Assembly: GCA_948524275.1 (NCBI GenBank)
Contig: CAOSLI010000004.1
Span: 62,001-126,000, forward strand
Direction: 5' to 3'
Origin: an uncultured Clostridia bacterium
GTDB taxonomy: Bacteria; Bacillota; Clostridia; TANB77; CAG-508
Length of the DNA stretch: 64,000 bases
The translations under genes and the position numbers were made by a program. A model generated the notes under the pieces. It was not told where the DNA came from, did not search any database, and saw only the letters and a program-made list of their open reading frames with translations. This document shows positions 43,094 to 51,825 of the stretch, piece after piece (position 1 is the stretch's first letter; each line of letters starts with the position of its first letter).

Positions 43094-45082
43094 TTATTGA
43101 AACAACGTTTTACATTTATCAACCACATAGTGACTTCCACCTCTGTTTTTAACATTTTGAACCATACTAATAATTAAAAATCCATTTTCATCAAATGCAT
43201 TAAACCAGCCAATTTCTGTTCCGTTTTTATCATCTTGTGATTCTTTTATCTCTGCTGTCCCTGTTTTTCCGGCTATGGTTTTTCCTTCTATCCTGCATGA
43301 TTTTGCTGTACCTTTTTCAACTACTTGAATTAGTCCACTTTTTATCGTGCTTGCAATTTCTGTGCTCCAAACATTTTGCTTGTAATACTTGACTCCATCT
43401 TCAGTTTTTTCTATTACTGGCATTATCATATTGCCACCATTTGCAAATGCACTATAAATCATTGCTAAATGTATTGGGTTTACTAACATTTCACTTTGTC
43501 CATATCCTGAATTTGCTAAGCTTGCGCTGCTTTCCATGTTACCATAGCTTGACTTGCTTATATCTTGTAGAAAGTTTATTTTATCATTAAACCCTAAGTT
43601 ATCTAGTCCTTTTTGTAGATTTGACTTACCTATCTTTAATGCTGCTTTTGCGAAGTATATATTATCTGAATATACAAGTGCATTTTCTAAATTTGCCTTT
43701 TCTGAATATGTTTCTAAAGTTGTGACATATAAATCTTTCCAAGAACTATCTTCTTGCCATTTAGTTCCGCTTCTTCCAAAGTCATCATCTGCTCCAAATG
43801 TCCCATTTGATAGTCCTATTGCTCCAACTACTGGCTTAATTGATGAACCTGGTGCATATGTACTTAAGTATTTATTATACATTGGTTTCTTAGGATTGTT
43901 CTGAAGTTCTTCCCATTCTTTATCTGTAATACCTATGCTAAAATCATTAGCATCATAAGATGGCGTGCTTACTAGAGCCAAAACTTCTCCTGTATTATAG
44001 TCAATCGCAACTGTAGCCCCTTCATCATCTTTGAATTGCTCATATATTTTATTTTGAATATTTACATCTATTGTTAATTTTACGTCTTGTCCATTTTTTA
44101 CATTTTTCTTGGCAATTGTTTTTACTTTTGTTCCATCTTCTTTAGCAATATATATTTCTGCTCCATTTTCACCTTTCAATTTGTCATTGTATGCATATTC
44201 AAGCCCAGATTTTCCTTCTCCATCTTGAACATATCCTGTCATAATTGATGTTGCTTCTTTGTATGGATACACTCTTGCTTTATAATCATTTATCATTACG
44301 CCTTTTATTTTAAGTAGCTCATTTTTTAGTTCTTGCTTTTCCCTTGATATTTTCCTTAGAGCTACAAATGTATCATCTTTTACATAACTTTCTCCAAGTT
44401 TTGATTTAATTGTATCTTCTTTCATTCCAAGCAGATTAGCTAGTTTACTAATATCAGTTGTCTCATTCATCTTTCCTGGTACTAATCCTACTTGATAAAC
44501 ACTTCCTTCTTTTGCAATAGCGATTCCATTTGCATCATATATGTTTCCTCTTGCGTGGTTTAATATGCTGACTCTTACTTTTTCTCCTTCATGTAAGTCT
44601 GGAAAAATCATTGATAGCTCCCATTTTATTTTATATTTTCCATCGACTTTAATCATTTCTACTGTATTTATAAATTTTATATTTCCAGCTATAGAGTCCA
44701 TTGAAACTGTATATGTTGTTTTACTCTTATCATTTAATTCTGCATTTACTTCATCATTTTGCTGCTTATCCTTAGTATTAGCTGCAACTACTACTGAAAT
44801 ATCTGACGCTTCTATTCCATCATAAATGTTCTTTATTCTAGTTATAAATTCTTCTTTTGTCATTTCTGTTTCGACTAAATTATACATTGCTTCATAGTCT
44901 TTATTTTCGAGTTGTTTATAGTAATCTTTTACAGTTAATGCTTGGTCTGTTCCATTAGAGTAAAAATAAATACCAATTACAAATGCAATTGCAAGTACAA
45001 TTAATGGTGCTCTAATTAACCACTTACTTGTTTTTTCTTCATCTTGTTTTTTACTTTTCCTTTTTGCTTTTTTCTTTGACAC
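43094..45082 (-). CDS. Class B penicillin-binding protein with MecA-type N-terminal domain
   Basis: A 662-aa transpeptidase anchored by an N-terminal membrane segment (about 22-43). Residues about 50-155 are an NTF2-like MecA_N region (VKDYYKQLENKDYEAMYNLVETEMTKEEFITRI). A dimerisation domain precedes the transpeptidase: SxxK is PGSSIKP (about residue 411), SxN is YSDN (about 471) and KTG is GKTGTAE (about 605). This is the subclass B3 plan of S. aureus PBP2a and Enterococcus PBP5, noted for low beta-lactam affinity. Affinity cannot be judged from sequence. A basic cytoplasmic tail precedes the anchor. Confidence 0.9.
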   Translation of the reverse strand: MSKKKAKRKSKKQDEEKTSKWLIRAPLIVLAIAFVIGIYFYSNGTDQALTVKDYYKQLENKDYEAMYNLVETEMTKEEFITRIKNIYDGIEASDISVVVAANTKDKQQNDEVNAELNDKSKTTYTVSMDSIAGNIKFINTVEMIKVDGKYKIKWELSMIFPDLHEGEKVRVSILNHARGNIYDANGIAIAKEGSVYQVGLVPGKMNETTDISKLANLLGMKEDTIKSKLGESYVKDDTFVALRKISREKQELKNELLKIKGVMINDYKARVYPYKEATSIMTGYVQDGEGKSGLEYAYNDKLKGENGAEIYIAKEDGTKVKTIAKKNVKNGQDVKLTIDVNIQNKIYEQFKDDEGATVAIDYNTGEVLALVSTPSYDANDFSIGITDKEWEELQNNPKKPMYNKYLSTYAPGSSIKPVVGAIGLSNGTFGADDDFGRSGTKWQEDSSWKDLYVTTLETYSEKANLENALVYSDNIYFAKAALKIGKSNLQKGLDNLGFNDKINFLQDISKSSYGNMESSASLANSGYGQSEMLVNPIHLAMIYSAFANGGNMIMPVIEKTEDGVKYYKQNVWSTEIASTIKSGLIQVVEKGTAKSCRIEGKTIAGKTGTAEIKESQDDKNGTEIGWFNAFDENGFLIISMVQNVKNRGGSHYVVDKCKTLFQ

Positions 45083-45172
45083 TTTTATATTCCTCTTTTC
45101 TATTCAAAAATAAGATAATATGTTAATTCTGGTCAAGATTATAACATATTATCTCATTTATTTCTATTATTT

Positions 45173-46015
45173 TTATGCGTTTTTTATTTTCCTTAGTGCA
45201 AATGTGACAAAGTAGATTATTCCAGATAAAATCACTATCATTGGTCCTGTTGGTATGTTTGAATAATATGATATTATTAGTCCTGCTACTCCAGAAACAA
45301 TTGCAAATATTATTGAATATGTGTGATAACTTCTCATATTTTTTGCTATGTTTCTACTTGATGCTGCGGGAAGTATCATCATTGAATTTATAAGTAAAAT
45401 TCCTACCCATCTTATTGACAACATAACCATTATAGCTATTGATATTGCAAATATGTTGTCAATTAGTTTTACATTTATCCCTTTACTTTTGGCAAGTGCT
45501 GGATTGATACTAATTGCATTTAATTTGTTAAATAACGTGTGCCAGAATATAAATACAATTATAAATGCTATACTTAAGTATATTATCTCTGCTTTTGATA
45601 TACTTAATATGTCTCCTACTAAATAGTTTGAATATTGATTAAAGCTTCCTGTTTGCGCGAGTATTGCTAGTCCTAAAGCAATTGCTATTGATGAAAAAAC
45701 ACTTATTATTGTGTCTGCTCCATATGATGTTTTGTTTTTTACTATGTTAAGCAATACCGCAAATATTATTGCAAATATTATCATTGATATGTTCATGTTA
45801 CTTATTCCAAGAAGTGTTCCTAATGCTATTCCTGTAAGAGCTGAGTGTCCAAGTGCATCTGAGAAAAATGCCATTTTATTGTTTACTATCATTGTTCCTA
45901 ATATTGCAAATATTGGTGTAACAAGTATTATGGCTAAAAAAGCATTTTTCATAAATGCATATTCCATAAAATCAAATGGCAAAATTGTTTCTAAAATATT
46001 ATAAATTATATCCAT
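45173..46015 (-). CDS. znuB: Zinc/manganese ABC transporter permease (ZnuB family)
   Basis: A 280-aa membrane protein with about eight membrane segments: MEYAFMKNAFLAIILVTPIFAILGTMIVNNKMAFFSDALGHSALTGIALG is the family opening. GDILSISKAEIIYL and the cytoplasmic coupling stretch RWVGILLINSMMILPAASSRNIAKNM are further marks. It pairs with the ATPase and substrate-binding genes upstream. The metal is zinc by similarity of the binding protein; manganese cannot be excluded. Confidence 0.9.
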   Translation of the reverse strand: MDIIYNILETILPFDFMEYAFMKNAFLAIILVTPIFAILGTMIVNNKMAFFSDALGHSALTGIALGTLLGISNMNISMIIFAIIFAVLLNIVKNKTSYGADTIISVFSSIAIALGLAILAQTGSFNQYSNYLVGDILSISKAEIIYLSIAFIIVFIFWHTLFNKLNAISINPALAKSKGINVKLIDNIFAISIAIMVMLSIRWVGILLINSMMILPAASSRNIAKNMRSYHTYSIIFAIVSGVAGLIISYYSNIPTGPMIVILSGIIYFVTFALRKIKNA

Positions 46016-46073
46016 TTTATATCCCTTCTTGCGCTTTAAAATCTATCTTATTAGATGTACTTTGCGTTGCAAA

Positions 46074-46790
46074 TTATCCAAATATTTCCTTAAATTCTTT
46101 ACTCATAAATACTTCTTTCGAAGTTCCTTGTGCTAATATTTCCTTATCAAGTAATACTACTTTGTCTGCAAATTTCTTTACTAATTCTAAGTCGTGTGAT
46201 ACTAATATTATTGACATATCATATTTATCTTTTAATCCTACTAATGTTTCATAAAAATCTCTTGTACCATTTGTATCTACTCCTGATACTGGTTCATCTA
46301 GTATTAGCAGATTTGGTATTGGTGTGGTTGCTATTGCTAACAAAATTCTCTGAAGCTCTCCTCCTGATAGATTGCCTACCATATTATCAATAAGGTTTTC
46401 TGCTCCAAATATTTTTAATGCATTTTTTATTTGTTCATATAATTGCTTATCTTTTTTAAAACATACTGGTTTATCTGATATATATGAAGCAAACATATCA
46501 TAAACAGTTGTTGGCATATTTTTTTCAATGTTAAGGCTTTGTGGTACATAACCAATTTTTATCTTTTTGTTTTTATTTTCTTTCATATCAAAAAATTCGA
46601 CTTTTCCTGTATGTTCTACCTCATTTAATAATGCTTTTAAAAGCGTACTTTTACCTGCTCCATTCCTTCCAATAATCATTGTAAGTTCTCCACAATGTAC
46701 ATCAAATGAAACGTTTTTTATAATTTCTTCATGGTTTATTTTTACTGAAATGTTTTGTATTTTGGTACAGTGTAAACCACATGCTTCCAT
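46074..46790 (-). CDS. znuC: Zinc ABC transporter ATP-binding protein (ZnuC family)
   Basis: A 238-aa ABC ATPase. Walker A is GRNGAGKSTLLKAL, signature LSGGELQRILLA, Walker B LLILDEPVSGVDTNG, and the switch His is in SHDLE. It energises uptake through the permease encoded 58 bases downstream. The gap before it holds palindromic repeat copy C. The three zinc genes otherwise follow one another. Confidence 0.94.
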   Translation of the reverse strand: MEACGLHCTKIQNISVKINHEEIIKNVSFDVHCGELTMIIGRNGAGKSTLLKALLNEVEHTGKVEFFDMKENKNKKIKIGYVPQSLNIEKNMPTTVYDMFASYISDKPVCFKKDKQLYEQIKNALKIFGAENLIDNMVGNLSGGELQRILLAIATTPIPNLLILDEPVSGVDTNGTRDFYETLVGLKDKYDMSIILVSHDLELVKKFADKVVLLDKEILAQGTSKEVFMSKEFKEIFG

Positions 46791-46805
46791 GTTATATTCC
46801 TCCCT

Positions 46806-46883
46806 TTTTTAGCCAGAGGGACGGGCCTTTTGGTCGACCAAAAAGGACGTCCCTCTGGTCGACCAAGGGGACACCCCTTGGTT
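46806..46883. repeat. G+C-rich palindromic intergenic repeat, copy C
   Basis: The gap between znuA and znuC holds AGAGGGACGGGCC, the palindrome TTGGTCGACCAA, AAAGGACGTCCCTC, a second near-copy CTGGTCGACCAAG and GGGACACCCCTTGGTTG. It is the best-preserved copy of the family also seen at 3478-3612 and 8094-8160. Confidence 0.8.
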
Positions 46884-46884
46884 G

Positions 46885-47772
46885 TTAAATTTGTTCTAGT
46901 ACTCTATAATTAAATTCCATTGCTCTAATGTATGCATCTTTACTGCTTTCTCCATGCATAGCAGAATCTAAAGTATATATCTGAGCACCTGTTTCATTTG
47001 CAAGGCTTTCTGCTGTTTTTTTATCATCTTCTTTATCTATAAAAATAGTCTTAATGTTTTCTTTTTTCATTTTCTCAATTATTTCTTTAAGCTCTTCTGC
47101 TGATAGAGCTTTATGTTCGTGATCTGTTTCAATTACAGTAGCATTTATCCCTACTTCATCAAGTAAATAGACAATAGCTTCATTTAGACATATTGCTGGT
47201 TTTTCAGAGATACTTTTTAAACTTTCATATTGTGACTTTAGACTTGTTAGTTCTTTAACATATAGCTCAGCATTATGTTCATATATCTCTTTATTTTTCT
47301 TATTTAATCTTTGTAATTCTTCTGATATAACTTTTACCTGAGAAATATAATTTTCTATGCTAAGCCATATGTGTGCATTTTCTTCTTCCTCATCTGATAT
47401 CATTTTTTTTACATTTCTTCCACTTTCTATAATATTAATCTTTGGATATGAGTCCTTTATCTTATCCAAAAAACTCTCCAATCGTTTTCCATTTTGAATT
47501 AAAACATCAGTTTTTTCAATCTTTTTAAGGTCTCCAGTGGCTAATGTATAATCATGTATGCATCCTGTACTGCTTTCTGTCATATTACTTATTTCCACAT
47601 TTTCTGCGCCATCTGTTATATTTAGAGCCATTACATAAATTGGATAAAATGTAGTCAGTATCTTAAACTCTCCATCACCCATTCTTTGCTTTTTATTTAT
47701 ATTGGCATATACAATTGCAATGATTAATATAACTACAAGTATAAGCTTTATTATAATACTTTTATTTTTCAT
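46885..47772 (-). CDS. znuA: Zinc ABC transporter substrate-binding protein (ZnuA family)
   Basis: A 295-aa cluster A-I binding protein. An N-terminal hydrophobic segment (about 5-25) has no lipobox Cys, so it may be anchored rather than lipidated. The metal ligands are in GCIHDYTL, NAHIWLS, and DHEHKALS, followed by IDKEDDKKTAESLANETGA. The acidic SDEEEENAHIW stretch before the second ligand recalls the flexible metal-rich loop of ZnuA. First gene of znuA-znuC-znuB. A Zur/Fur site was not found by eye. Confidence 0.9.
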   Translation of the reverse strand: MKNKSIIIKLILVVILIIAIVYANINKKQRMGDGEFKILTTFYPIYVMALNITDGAENVEISNMTESSTGCIHDYTLATGDLKKIEKTDVLIQNGKRLESFLDKIKDSYPKINIIESGRNVKKMISDEEEENAHIWLSIENYISQVKVISEELQRLNKKNKEIYEHNAELYVKELTSLKSQYESLKSISEKPAICLNEAIVYLLDEVGINATVIETDHEHKALSAEELKEIIEKMKKENIKTIFIDKEDDKKTAESLANETGAQIYTLDSAMHGESSKDAYIRAMEFNYRVLEQI

Positions 47773-47804
47773 TTATAAATTACCTCTATCTAATTTAAAG
47801 ATGA

Positions 47805-47828
47805 GCTGATTATTTTTTAATAATCAGC
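47805..47828 (-). terminator. Hairpin after the M23 gene
   Basis: GCTGATTATT (47805-47814) pairs with AATAATCAGC (47819-47828), 12 bases after the stop; the T run is weak. Confidence 0.5.
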
Positions 47829-47839
47829 CCTATAATTCT

Positions 47840-48817
47840 TTAGTTATATACATAATTTTGTGGATTTACCGCTTTTCCATTATATCTTATCTCAAAATGT
47901 AAATGGTTACCTGTTGATATACCTGTTGAACCAACTTTTGCAATAACCTGTCCCTGTGCGACTTGTTCGCCAGTTCTAACATTTAATTCACTACAATGTC
48001 CATATAGAATTACAACATTACTTGTTGATTGAACTACTACTACATTTCCATAACCTGAATATCCATGCCCGCTTCCAGAGAAAATAACTTTTCCTCCTGC
48101 TGATGCTTTTATGGCAGTTCCCTTTGGTGCAGCAATGTCTAGTCCTTTATGGTTGTCTCTCCATCTTATTCCATATCTTGATGAAATTACTCCTGTTACT
48201 GGTTTTATTAATGTAACTCCTATATTTGTTGGTGCAGCTGTTTGACTATTGTCAATTTGTGTTCCTATATTTCTATATGCACTTGTTTGTTTTACAACCT
48301 TTTTTACATATAATTCTGATACGCAAGTATCTACACTTTTATATTCAGCTTGTGCTGTTTCGTATTTTTCAACTATTCCTAGCTTGTCCTTATTAGCACT
48401 ATCCTTATCTTTTAATTGCTTTATTACATCTTCGGCTTCAGAAAATGATGGAACATATACTTTTTCTTCATTGTTATTTGTAATTGCATAGTATTTGTAG
48501 TACGTAGTTCCAGCTGTTGTAACTTTTTCAAATATTTCATCATCGTTAGTCTCTACATCTCTTTTTAGCATACATGATGTATATACAGGCATTTCTTTAA
48601 GTTCAACAAATGCAATGTTGTCTCCATTACCTTTTGTTATGTAATTGTTTATTCTTCTTTGTAAATCTATCTTATCTCTTGTATAACCTATTATTTCACC
48701 ATTTAGACTTACACTATATGTCTGTTTATATGTTAATTGTAAAATTCCTAATATTATTACTGCTGCAACTACTATTATTGTTAGGAATTTGACAATACTT
48801 CTTATTCCTATTACCAA
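47840..48817 (-). CDS. M23 family peptidase, membrane anchored
   Basis: A 325-aa envelope protein. An N-terminal membrane segment (about 12-30) is followed by a ~150-residue spacer and a C-terminal LytM/M23 domain with all metal and catalytic residues: HKGLDIAAP, ILYGHCSEL and GNHLHFEIRYNGKAVNPQNYV. It cleaves peptide cross-bridges in peptidoglycan. The frame starts with TTG at 48815-48817, but GGAGGT is 26 bases upstream of it and 8 bases upstream of an ATA at 48833-48835, which may be the real start. Otherwise ordinary. Confidence 0.88.
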   Translation of the reverse strand: MVIGIRSIVKFLTIIVVAAVIILGILQLTYKQTYSVSLNGEIIGYTRDKIDLQRRINNYITKGNGDNIAFVELKEMPVYTSCMLKRDVETNDDEIFEKVTTAGTTYYKYYAITNNNEEKVYVPSFSEAEDVIKQLKDKDSANKDKLGIVEKYETAQAEYKSVDTCVSELYVKKVVKQTSAYRNIGTQIDNSQTAAPTNIGVTLIKPVTGVISSRYGIRWRDNHKGLDIAAPKGTAIKASAGGKVIFSGSGHGYSGYGNVVVVQSTSNVVILYGHCSELNVRTGEQVAQGQVIAKVGSTGISTGNHLHFEIRYNGKAVNPQNYVYN

Positions 48818-48942
48818 TCTCTTAAAAATATTTATGTTTTTTTACCTCCAGTTCTTTTTGCGTTATATATATTTCGTTTATTGTTGTAATATTTTTATGC
48901 AAGTAAGTATTACTTCCGTAATATTTTACCCGCATATATATT

Positions 48943-50967
48943 TTACCCTTTTATTATCAATTTGTCAAATTTATTGTTAATATAATTCTCTAATTTTTGC
49001 ATAAACTCTTCTGCTTTTATTTCTTTTTGTGCTACCATACTTAATCCCTTCTCCCAGCTAGCTGTTAGCTTTGGATTTAATATGTCTGGCATTGATTTAT
49101 ATACTATATCATATATATTTTCTCCTTTTTGTGTTGGTGTTATTATTTGAGTTTTTGTGTTAATTTGAATATATTTAATTTTTTCTAGTTTTTTTATAAT
49201 TTCTGCCCTTGTTGCACTTGTTCCAATTCCGTCACCTTTTATCTGTTCTCTTAACTCTTCGTCTTCTATTAGTTTACCTGCGTTTTCCATTGCTAAGATT
49301 ATTGAACCAGAGTTATATCTTGTTGGTGGCGTCGTTTCTGACTCTTTTATTTCGTATTTATCTAGTGTAAGCACTTGTCCTTTTTTTACATCAATTTCTG
49401 CCATAGTTTGCTCACTATTTGTGTCTTTTGTTTTGTTATCTTGCTCTCCATTTGCATCACTTTTTTTGCCTTGCTCTACCTGGTCATTTTGCTTTTTTAA
49501 GATTTCTAAATAACCTTTTTTAATGCAGACTTTTGAGCTTGCATAAAATTTTTCGCCCTCAACATCTATAGTTATATTTAGCTTGTTAAATTCTGCTGCT
49601 GGATAAAAGATGGCTAAAAATCTCTTTACTATTATATTATACACTTTTTGATGAAGTTCTGGTATTTTGCTTAAATTCTCGTAACCCTGTCCTGTTGGAG
49701 TTATGGCATAGTGGTCGGTTATCTTGCTATCATTTACGTATTTTGTTTTTAGCAGATTGGTTGAGTACTTTTCTTCTTTCATTTGCTTTATATATCCTTG
49801 AATTTCTTCATCTTTATAACCCTGAGCTATTCCATTTAAATTTTTTGTAATTACCTTTGCTACTGCAGTTGATAGCACTCTTGCATCAGTTCTTGGGTAT
49901 GTAACTAGCTTTTTTTCATATAGATTTTGAATTATATCGAGTGTTTCATCTGGTTTTATTTTGAATCTTTTTGTACATTCATTTTGTATCTCAGCTAGGT
50001 TAAATAATAGTGGTGCATTTTCCTTTTGCTTTGTTTTCTTTACTTCTTCGACAACTATCTTTTTTCCTTGCAAACTTTTTGTAAACCCTTCTGCATCTTG
50101 TTTTTGTTTAAAGCCTGAGTCATTGTATAGCTTTGTGGATTCCCAAAATTTTGAGGTTTCTTGAACTTTCCATTCTGCTGATAATGTTTTTTGTTCTTCT
50201 ATGTTTTCAGTATCCTGTTTGGTAGTTTTTTTATCGTCAGTATTTTTCTTATCATCGGCAGTTAAAAAATTTCCTACAATTTTATAAAATGGCGTTTTCT
50301 CAAAATTTCTAATTTCTCTTTCTCTTTCAACCACCATTCCTAGTACACATGTCATAACTCTACCTACTGAAATTGATGCCTTTTCTTCTCCTATGCTTTG
50401 TGCTAGTCTTCTTCCATAAATAATTGACAACATTCTTGAGAAATTTATTCCTATTAGATAATCTTCTTTTGCTCTTAAATATGCACTGTCTGATAAACTA
50501 TCATATTCTGATAGTTCCTTTGCTTCTTTTATTCCTCTTTTTATTTCATCTTCTGTTTGTGAGTCTATCCAAATTCTTCTTTTCTCTTTTCCAGTAATGC
50601 CGAGCATTTGGTCAACTAATCTATATATATACTCTCCTTCTCGCCCAGAGTCAGTTGCAACGTATATTGCGTCTACATCCTCACGGGTAATTTGACTTTT
50701 TATAATTTCAAATTGATTTTCTACGCCTTTGATAACTTCGTATTTCCATGTCTTTGGTATGAATGGAAGTGTGTCTAGTCTCCAAAATTTTAGGTTTTCA
50801 TCGTATTTTTCTGGATAACTCATAGTTACCAAATGACCGACACACCAAGTAATTATCCAGTCTTTTGACTCGATATATCCGTTTTTCCTAGTTCCATTTT
50901 CTCCTATGACCTTTGCAAATTCCATTGCTACCGAAGGTTTTTCTGTTATCAATATCTTTTTACTCAT
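48943..50967 (-). CDS. topB: DNA topoisomerase III (type IA)
   Basis: A 674-aa type IA topoisomerase that relaxes or decatenates DNA via a 5'-phosphotyrosine. The TOPRIM domain opens KILITEKPSVAMEFAKVIG and has ATDSGREGEYIYR, the DxGREGE form usual in Firmicutes TopB. The active-site tyrosine is in TYPRTDARVLS (about residue 357). A Lys/Asp/Gln-rich insertion (DKKNTDDKKTTKQDTENIEEQK) lies near residue 255. There are no C-terminal zinc ribbons. The gene begins at an ATG without a ribosome site, next to its promoter. Confidence 0.92.
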   Translation of the reverse strand: MSKKILITEKPSVAMEFAKVIGENGTRKNGYIESKDWIITWCVGHLVTMSYPEKYDENLKFWRLDTLPFIPKTWKYEVIKGVENQFEIIKSQITREDVDAIYVATDSGREGEYIYRLVDQMLGITGKEKRRIWIDSQTEDEIKRGIKEAKELSEYDSLSDSAYLRAKEDYLIGINFSRMLSIIYGRRLAQSIGEEKASISVGRVMTCVLGMVVEREREIRNFEKTPFYKIVGNFLTADDKKNTDDKKTTKQDTENIEEQKTLSAEWKVQETSKFWESTKLYNDSGFKQKQDAEGFTKSLQGKKIVVEEVKKTKQKENAPLLFNLAEIQNECTKRFKIKPDETLDIIQNLYEKKLVTYPRTDARVLSTAVAKVITKNLNGIAQGYKDEEIQGYIKQMKEEKYSTNLLKTKYVNDSKITDHYAITPTGQGYENLSKIPELHQKVYNIIVKRFLAIFYPAAEFNKLNITIDVEGEKFYASSKVCIKKGYLEILKKQNDQVEQGKKSDANGEQDNKTKDTNSEQTMAEIDVKKGQVLTLDKYEIKESETTPPTRYNSGSIILAMENAGKLIEDEELREQIKGDGIGTSATRAEIIKKLEKIKYIQINTKTQIITPTQKGENIYDIVYKSMPDILNPKLTASWEKGLSMVAQKEIKAEEFMQKLENYINNKFDKLIIKG

Positions 50968-50974
50968 GAAATAT

Positions 50975-51003
50975 TTTATATCATATTATTTGACTAATGT
51001 CAA
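50975..51003 (-). promoter_or_regulatory. topB promoter, leaderless arrangement
   Basis: TTGACA (50998-51003) and TATAAA (50975-50980) on the minus strand, 17 bases apart. The -10 ends 7 bases before the ATG (50967), so the transcript would have almost no leader. Confidence 0.65.
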
Positions 51004-51121
51004 AATTGTTTTAGGGAGTTTTTAATTAGAAATTATTTGTTTGTAATAAATTGTTGTGCGCATTTTTTAAATTCGATTTAATTTGTTTGATTTAAATTTT
51101 TCAAATAAGATTTATAAAATG

Positions 51122-51142
51122 ATCTAAAGTTTACTTTTAGAT
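51122..51142 (-). terminator. Hairpin after the toxin gene
   Basis: ATCTAAAG and CTTTTAGAT arms flank the toxin stop codon at 51142. Confidence 0.45.
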
Positions 51143-51450
51143 TATAATAAATTATCTATGTAATTTCTTTTATTATAGTAAATATGTGAAATATATACAG
51201 TCTTGCTTAATTCGTCGATTGTATATAGAATAATATAATGATTAACTACTATTCGCCTGTATTGTATTTCTAGACTTGAAGTGACTTTTCCAAATATTTT
51301 TGGAGCTCTTTTTAGTAATGTAAGATTATATTTTATTTTCTGCCTTAGTTTATTTGCAGCCATTGGAGCTTTTAAACTGTTTTCTATATAATATAAAATT
51401 TCTTTTAATTCATGCAAAAATTCATCTGTACCTTTTATTTTATATACCAT
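51142..51450 (-). CDS. RelE/ParE-superfamily toxin
   Basis: A 102-aa toxin: DEFLHELKEILYYIENSLKAPMAANKLRQKIKYNLTLLKRAPKIFG, then YRRIVVNHYIILYTIDELSKTVYISHIYYNKRNYIDNLL, the full ParE/RelE fold with the final YNKRNY. Targets are either ribosome-bound mRNA or gyrase; the sequence does not decide. It overlaps the antitoxin gene by 11 bases. Downstream gene of a two-gene operon. Confidence 0.88.
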   Translation of the reverse strand: MVYKIKGTDEFLHELKEILYYIENSLKAPMAANKLRQKIKYNLTLLKRAPKIFGKVTSSLEIQYRRIVVNHYIILYTIDELSKTVYISHIYYNKRNYIDNLL

Positions 51451-51646
51451 ATTCTTCCTTCCATTCTTTGAATACTTCCTCCATATCTCTTACTCTTCCA
51501 TTTTTTATATCATCTTCTGCTCTTAATAAATGCTCTTCAATATCTTTATCTAGCATATTTTTATTATATCTTTTCGCATTCATTATTATTGTATTTTTAC
51601 TACGTATTATACTCTCTACTTTTGAAATACCAGTTATATTTTTCAT
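51440..51646 (-). CDS. Cognate antitoxin of the RelE/ParE pair
   Basis: A 68-aa protein with an N-terminal basic part (KNITGISKVESIIRSKNTIIMNAKRYNKNML) and an acidic toxin-binding C-terminus (EEHLLRAEDDIKNGRVRDMEEVFKEWKEEYGI). The order antitoxin then toxin, the overlap and a TTGCAT-17-TAATAT promoter are typical. It does not look like a standard ribbon-helix-helix; the DNA-binding mode is unclear. Confidence 0.8.
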   Translation of the reverse strand: MKNITGISKVESIIRSKNTIIMNAKRYNKNMLDKDIEEHLLRAEDDIKNGRVRDMEEVFKEWKEEYGI

Positions 51647-51677
51647 GTTTACCTCCTTAAATTTTTATTGTATTTAT

Positions 51678-51706
51678 ATATTACCATATTATTACAAAGT
51701 ATGCAA
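51678..51706 (-). promoter_or_regulatory. Promoter of the toxin-antitoxin pair
   Basis: TTGCAT (51701-51706) and TAATAT (51678-51683) on the minus strand, 17 bases apart, 30 bases before the antitoxin ATG. Confidence 0.6.
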
Positions 51707-51772
51707 TAGATAAATAAATATTTTTATATTTTTTCGTTAATATTAAATTTTGACGTTTTCAATTATCACAAA

Positions 51773-51793
51773 GACCAGCGAATTTCGCTGGTC
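51773..51793 (-). terminator. Terminator of the 278-aa ORFan
   Basis: GACCAGCGAA (51773-51782) pairs with TTCGCTGGTC (51784-51793); the stem is G+C-rich like the gene it ends. Confidence 0.7.
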
Positions 51794-51825
51794 CTTGCTC
51801 TTCGAATTACTTTTAGATAGATTGC

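Noticed and set aside
50600..50700. Loss of an active-site Asp in topB (DSGREGE for DxDREGE)
   Set aside because: The DxGREGE form is usual in Firmicutes topoisomerase III, so it is not a defect.
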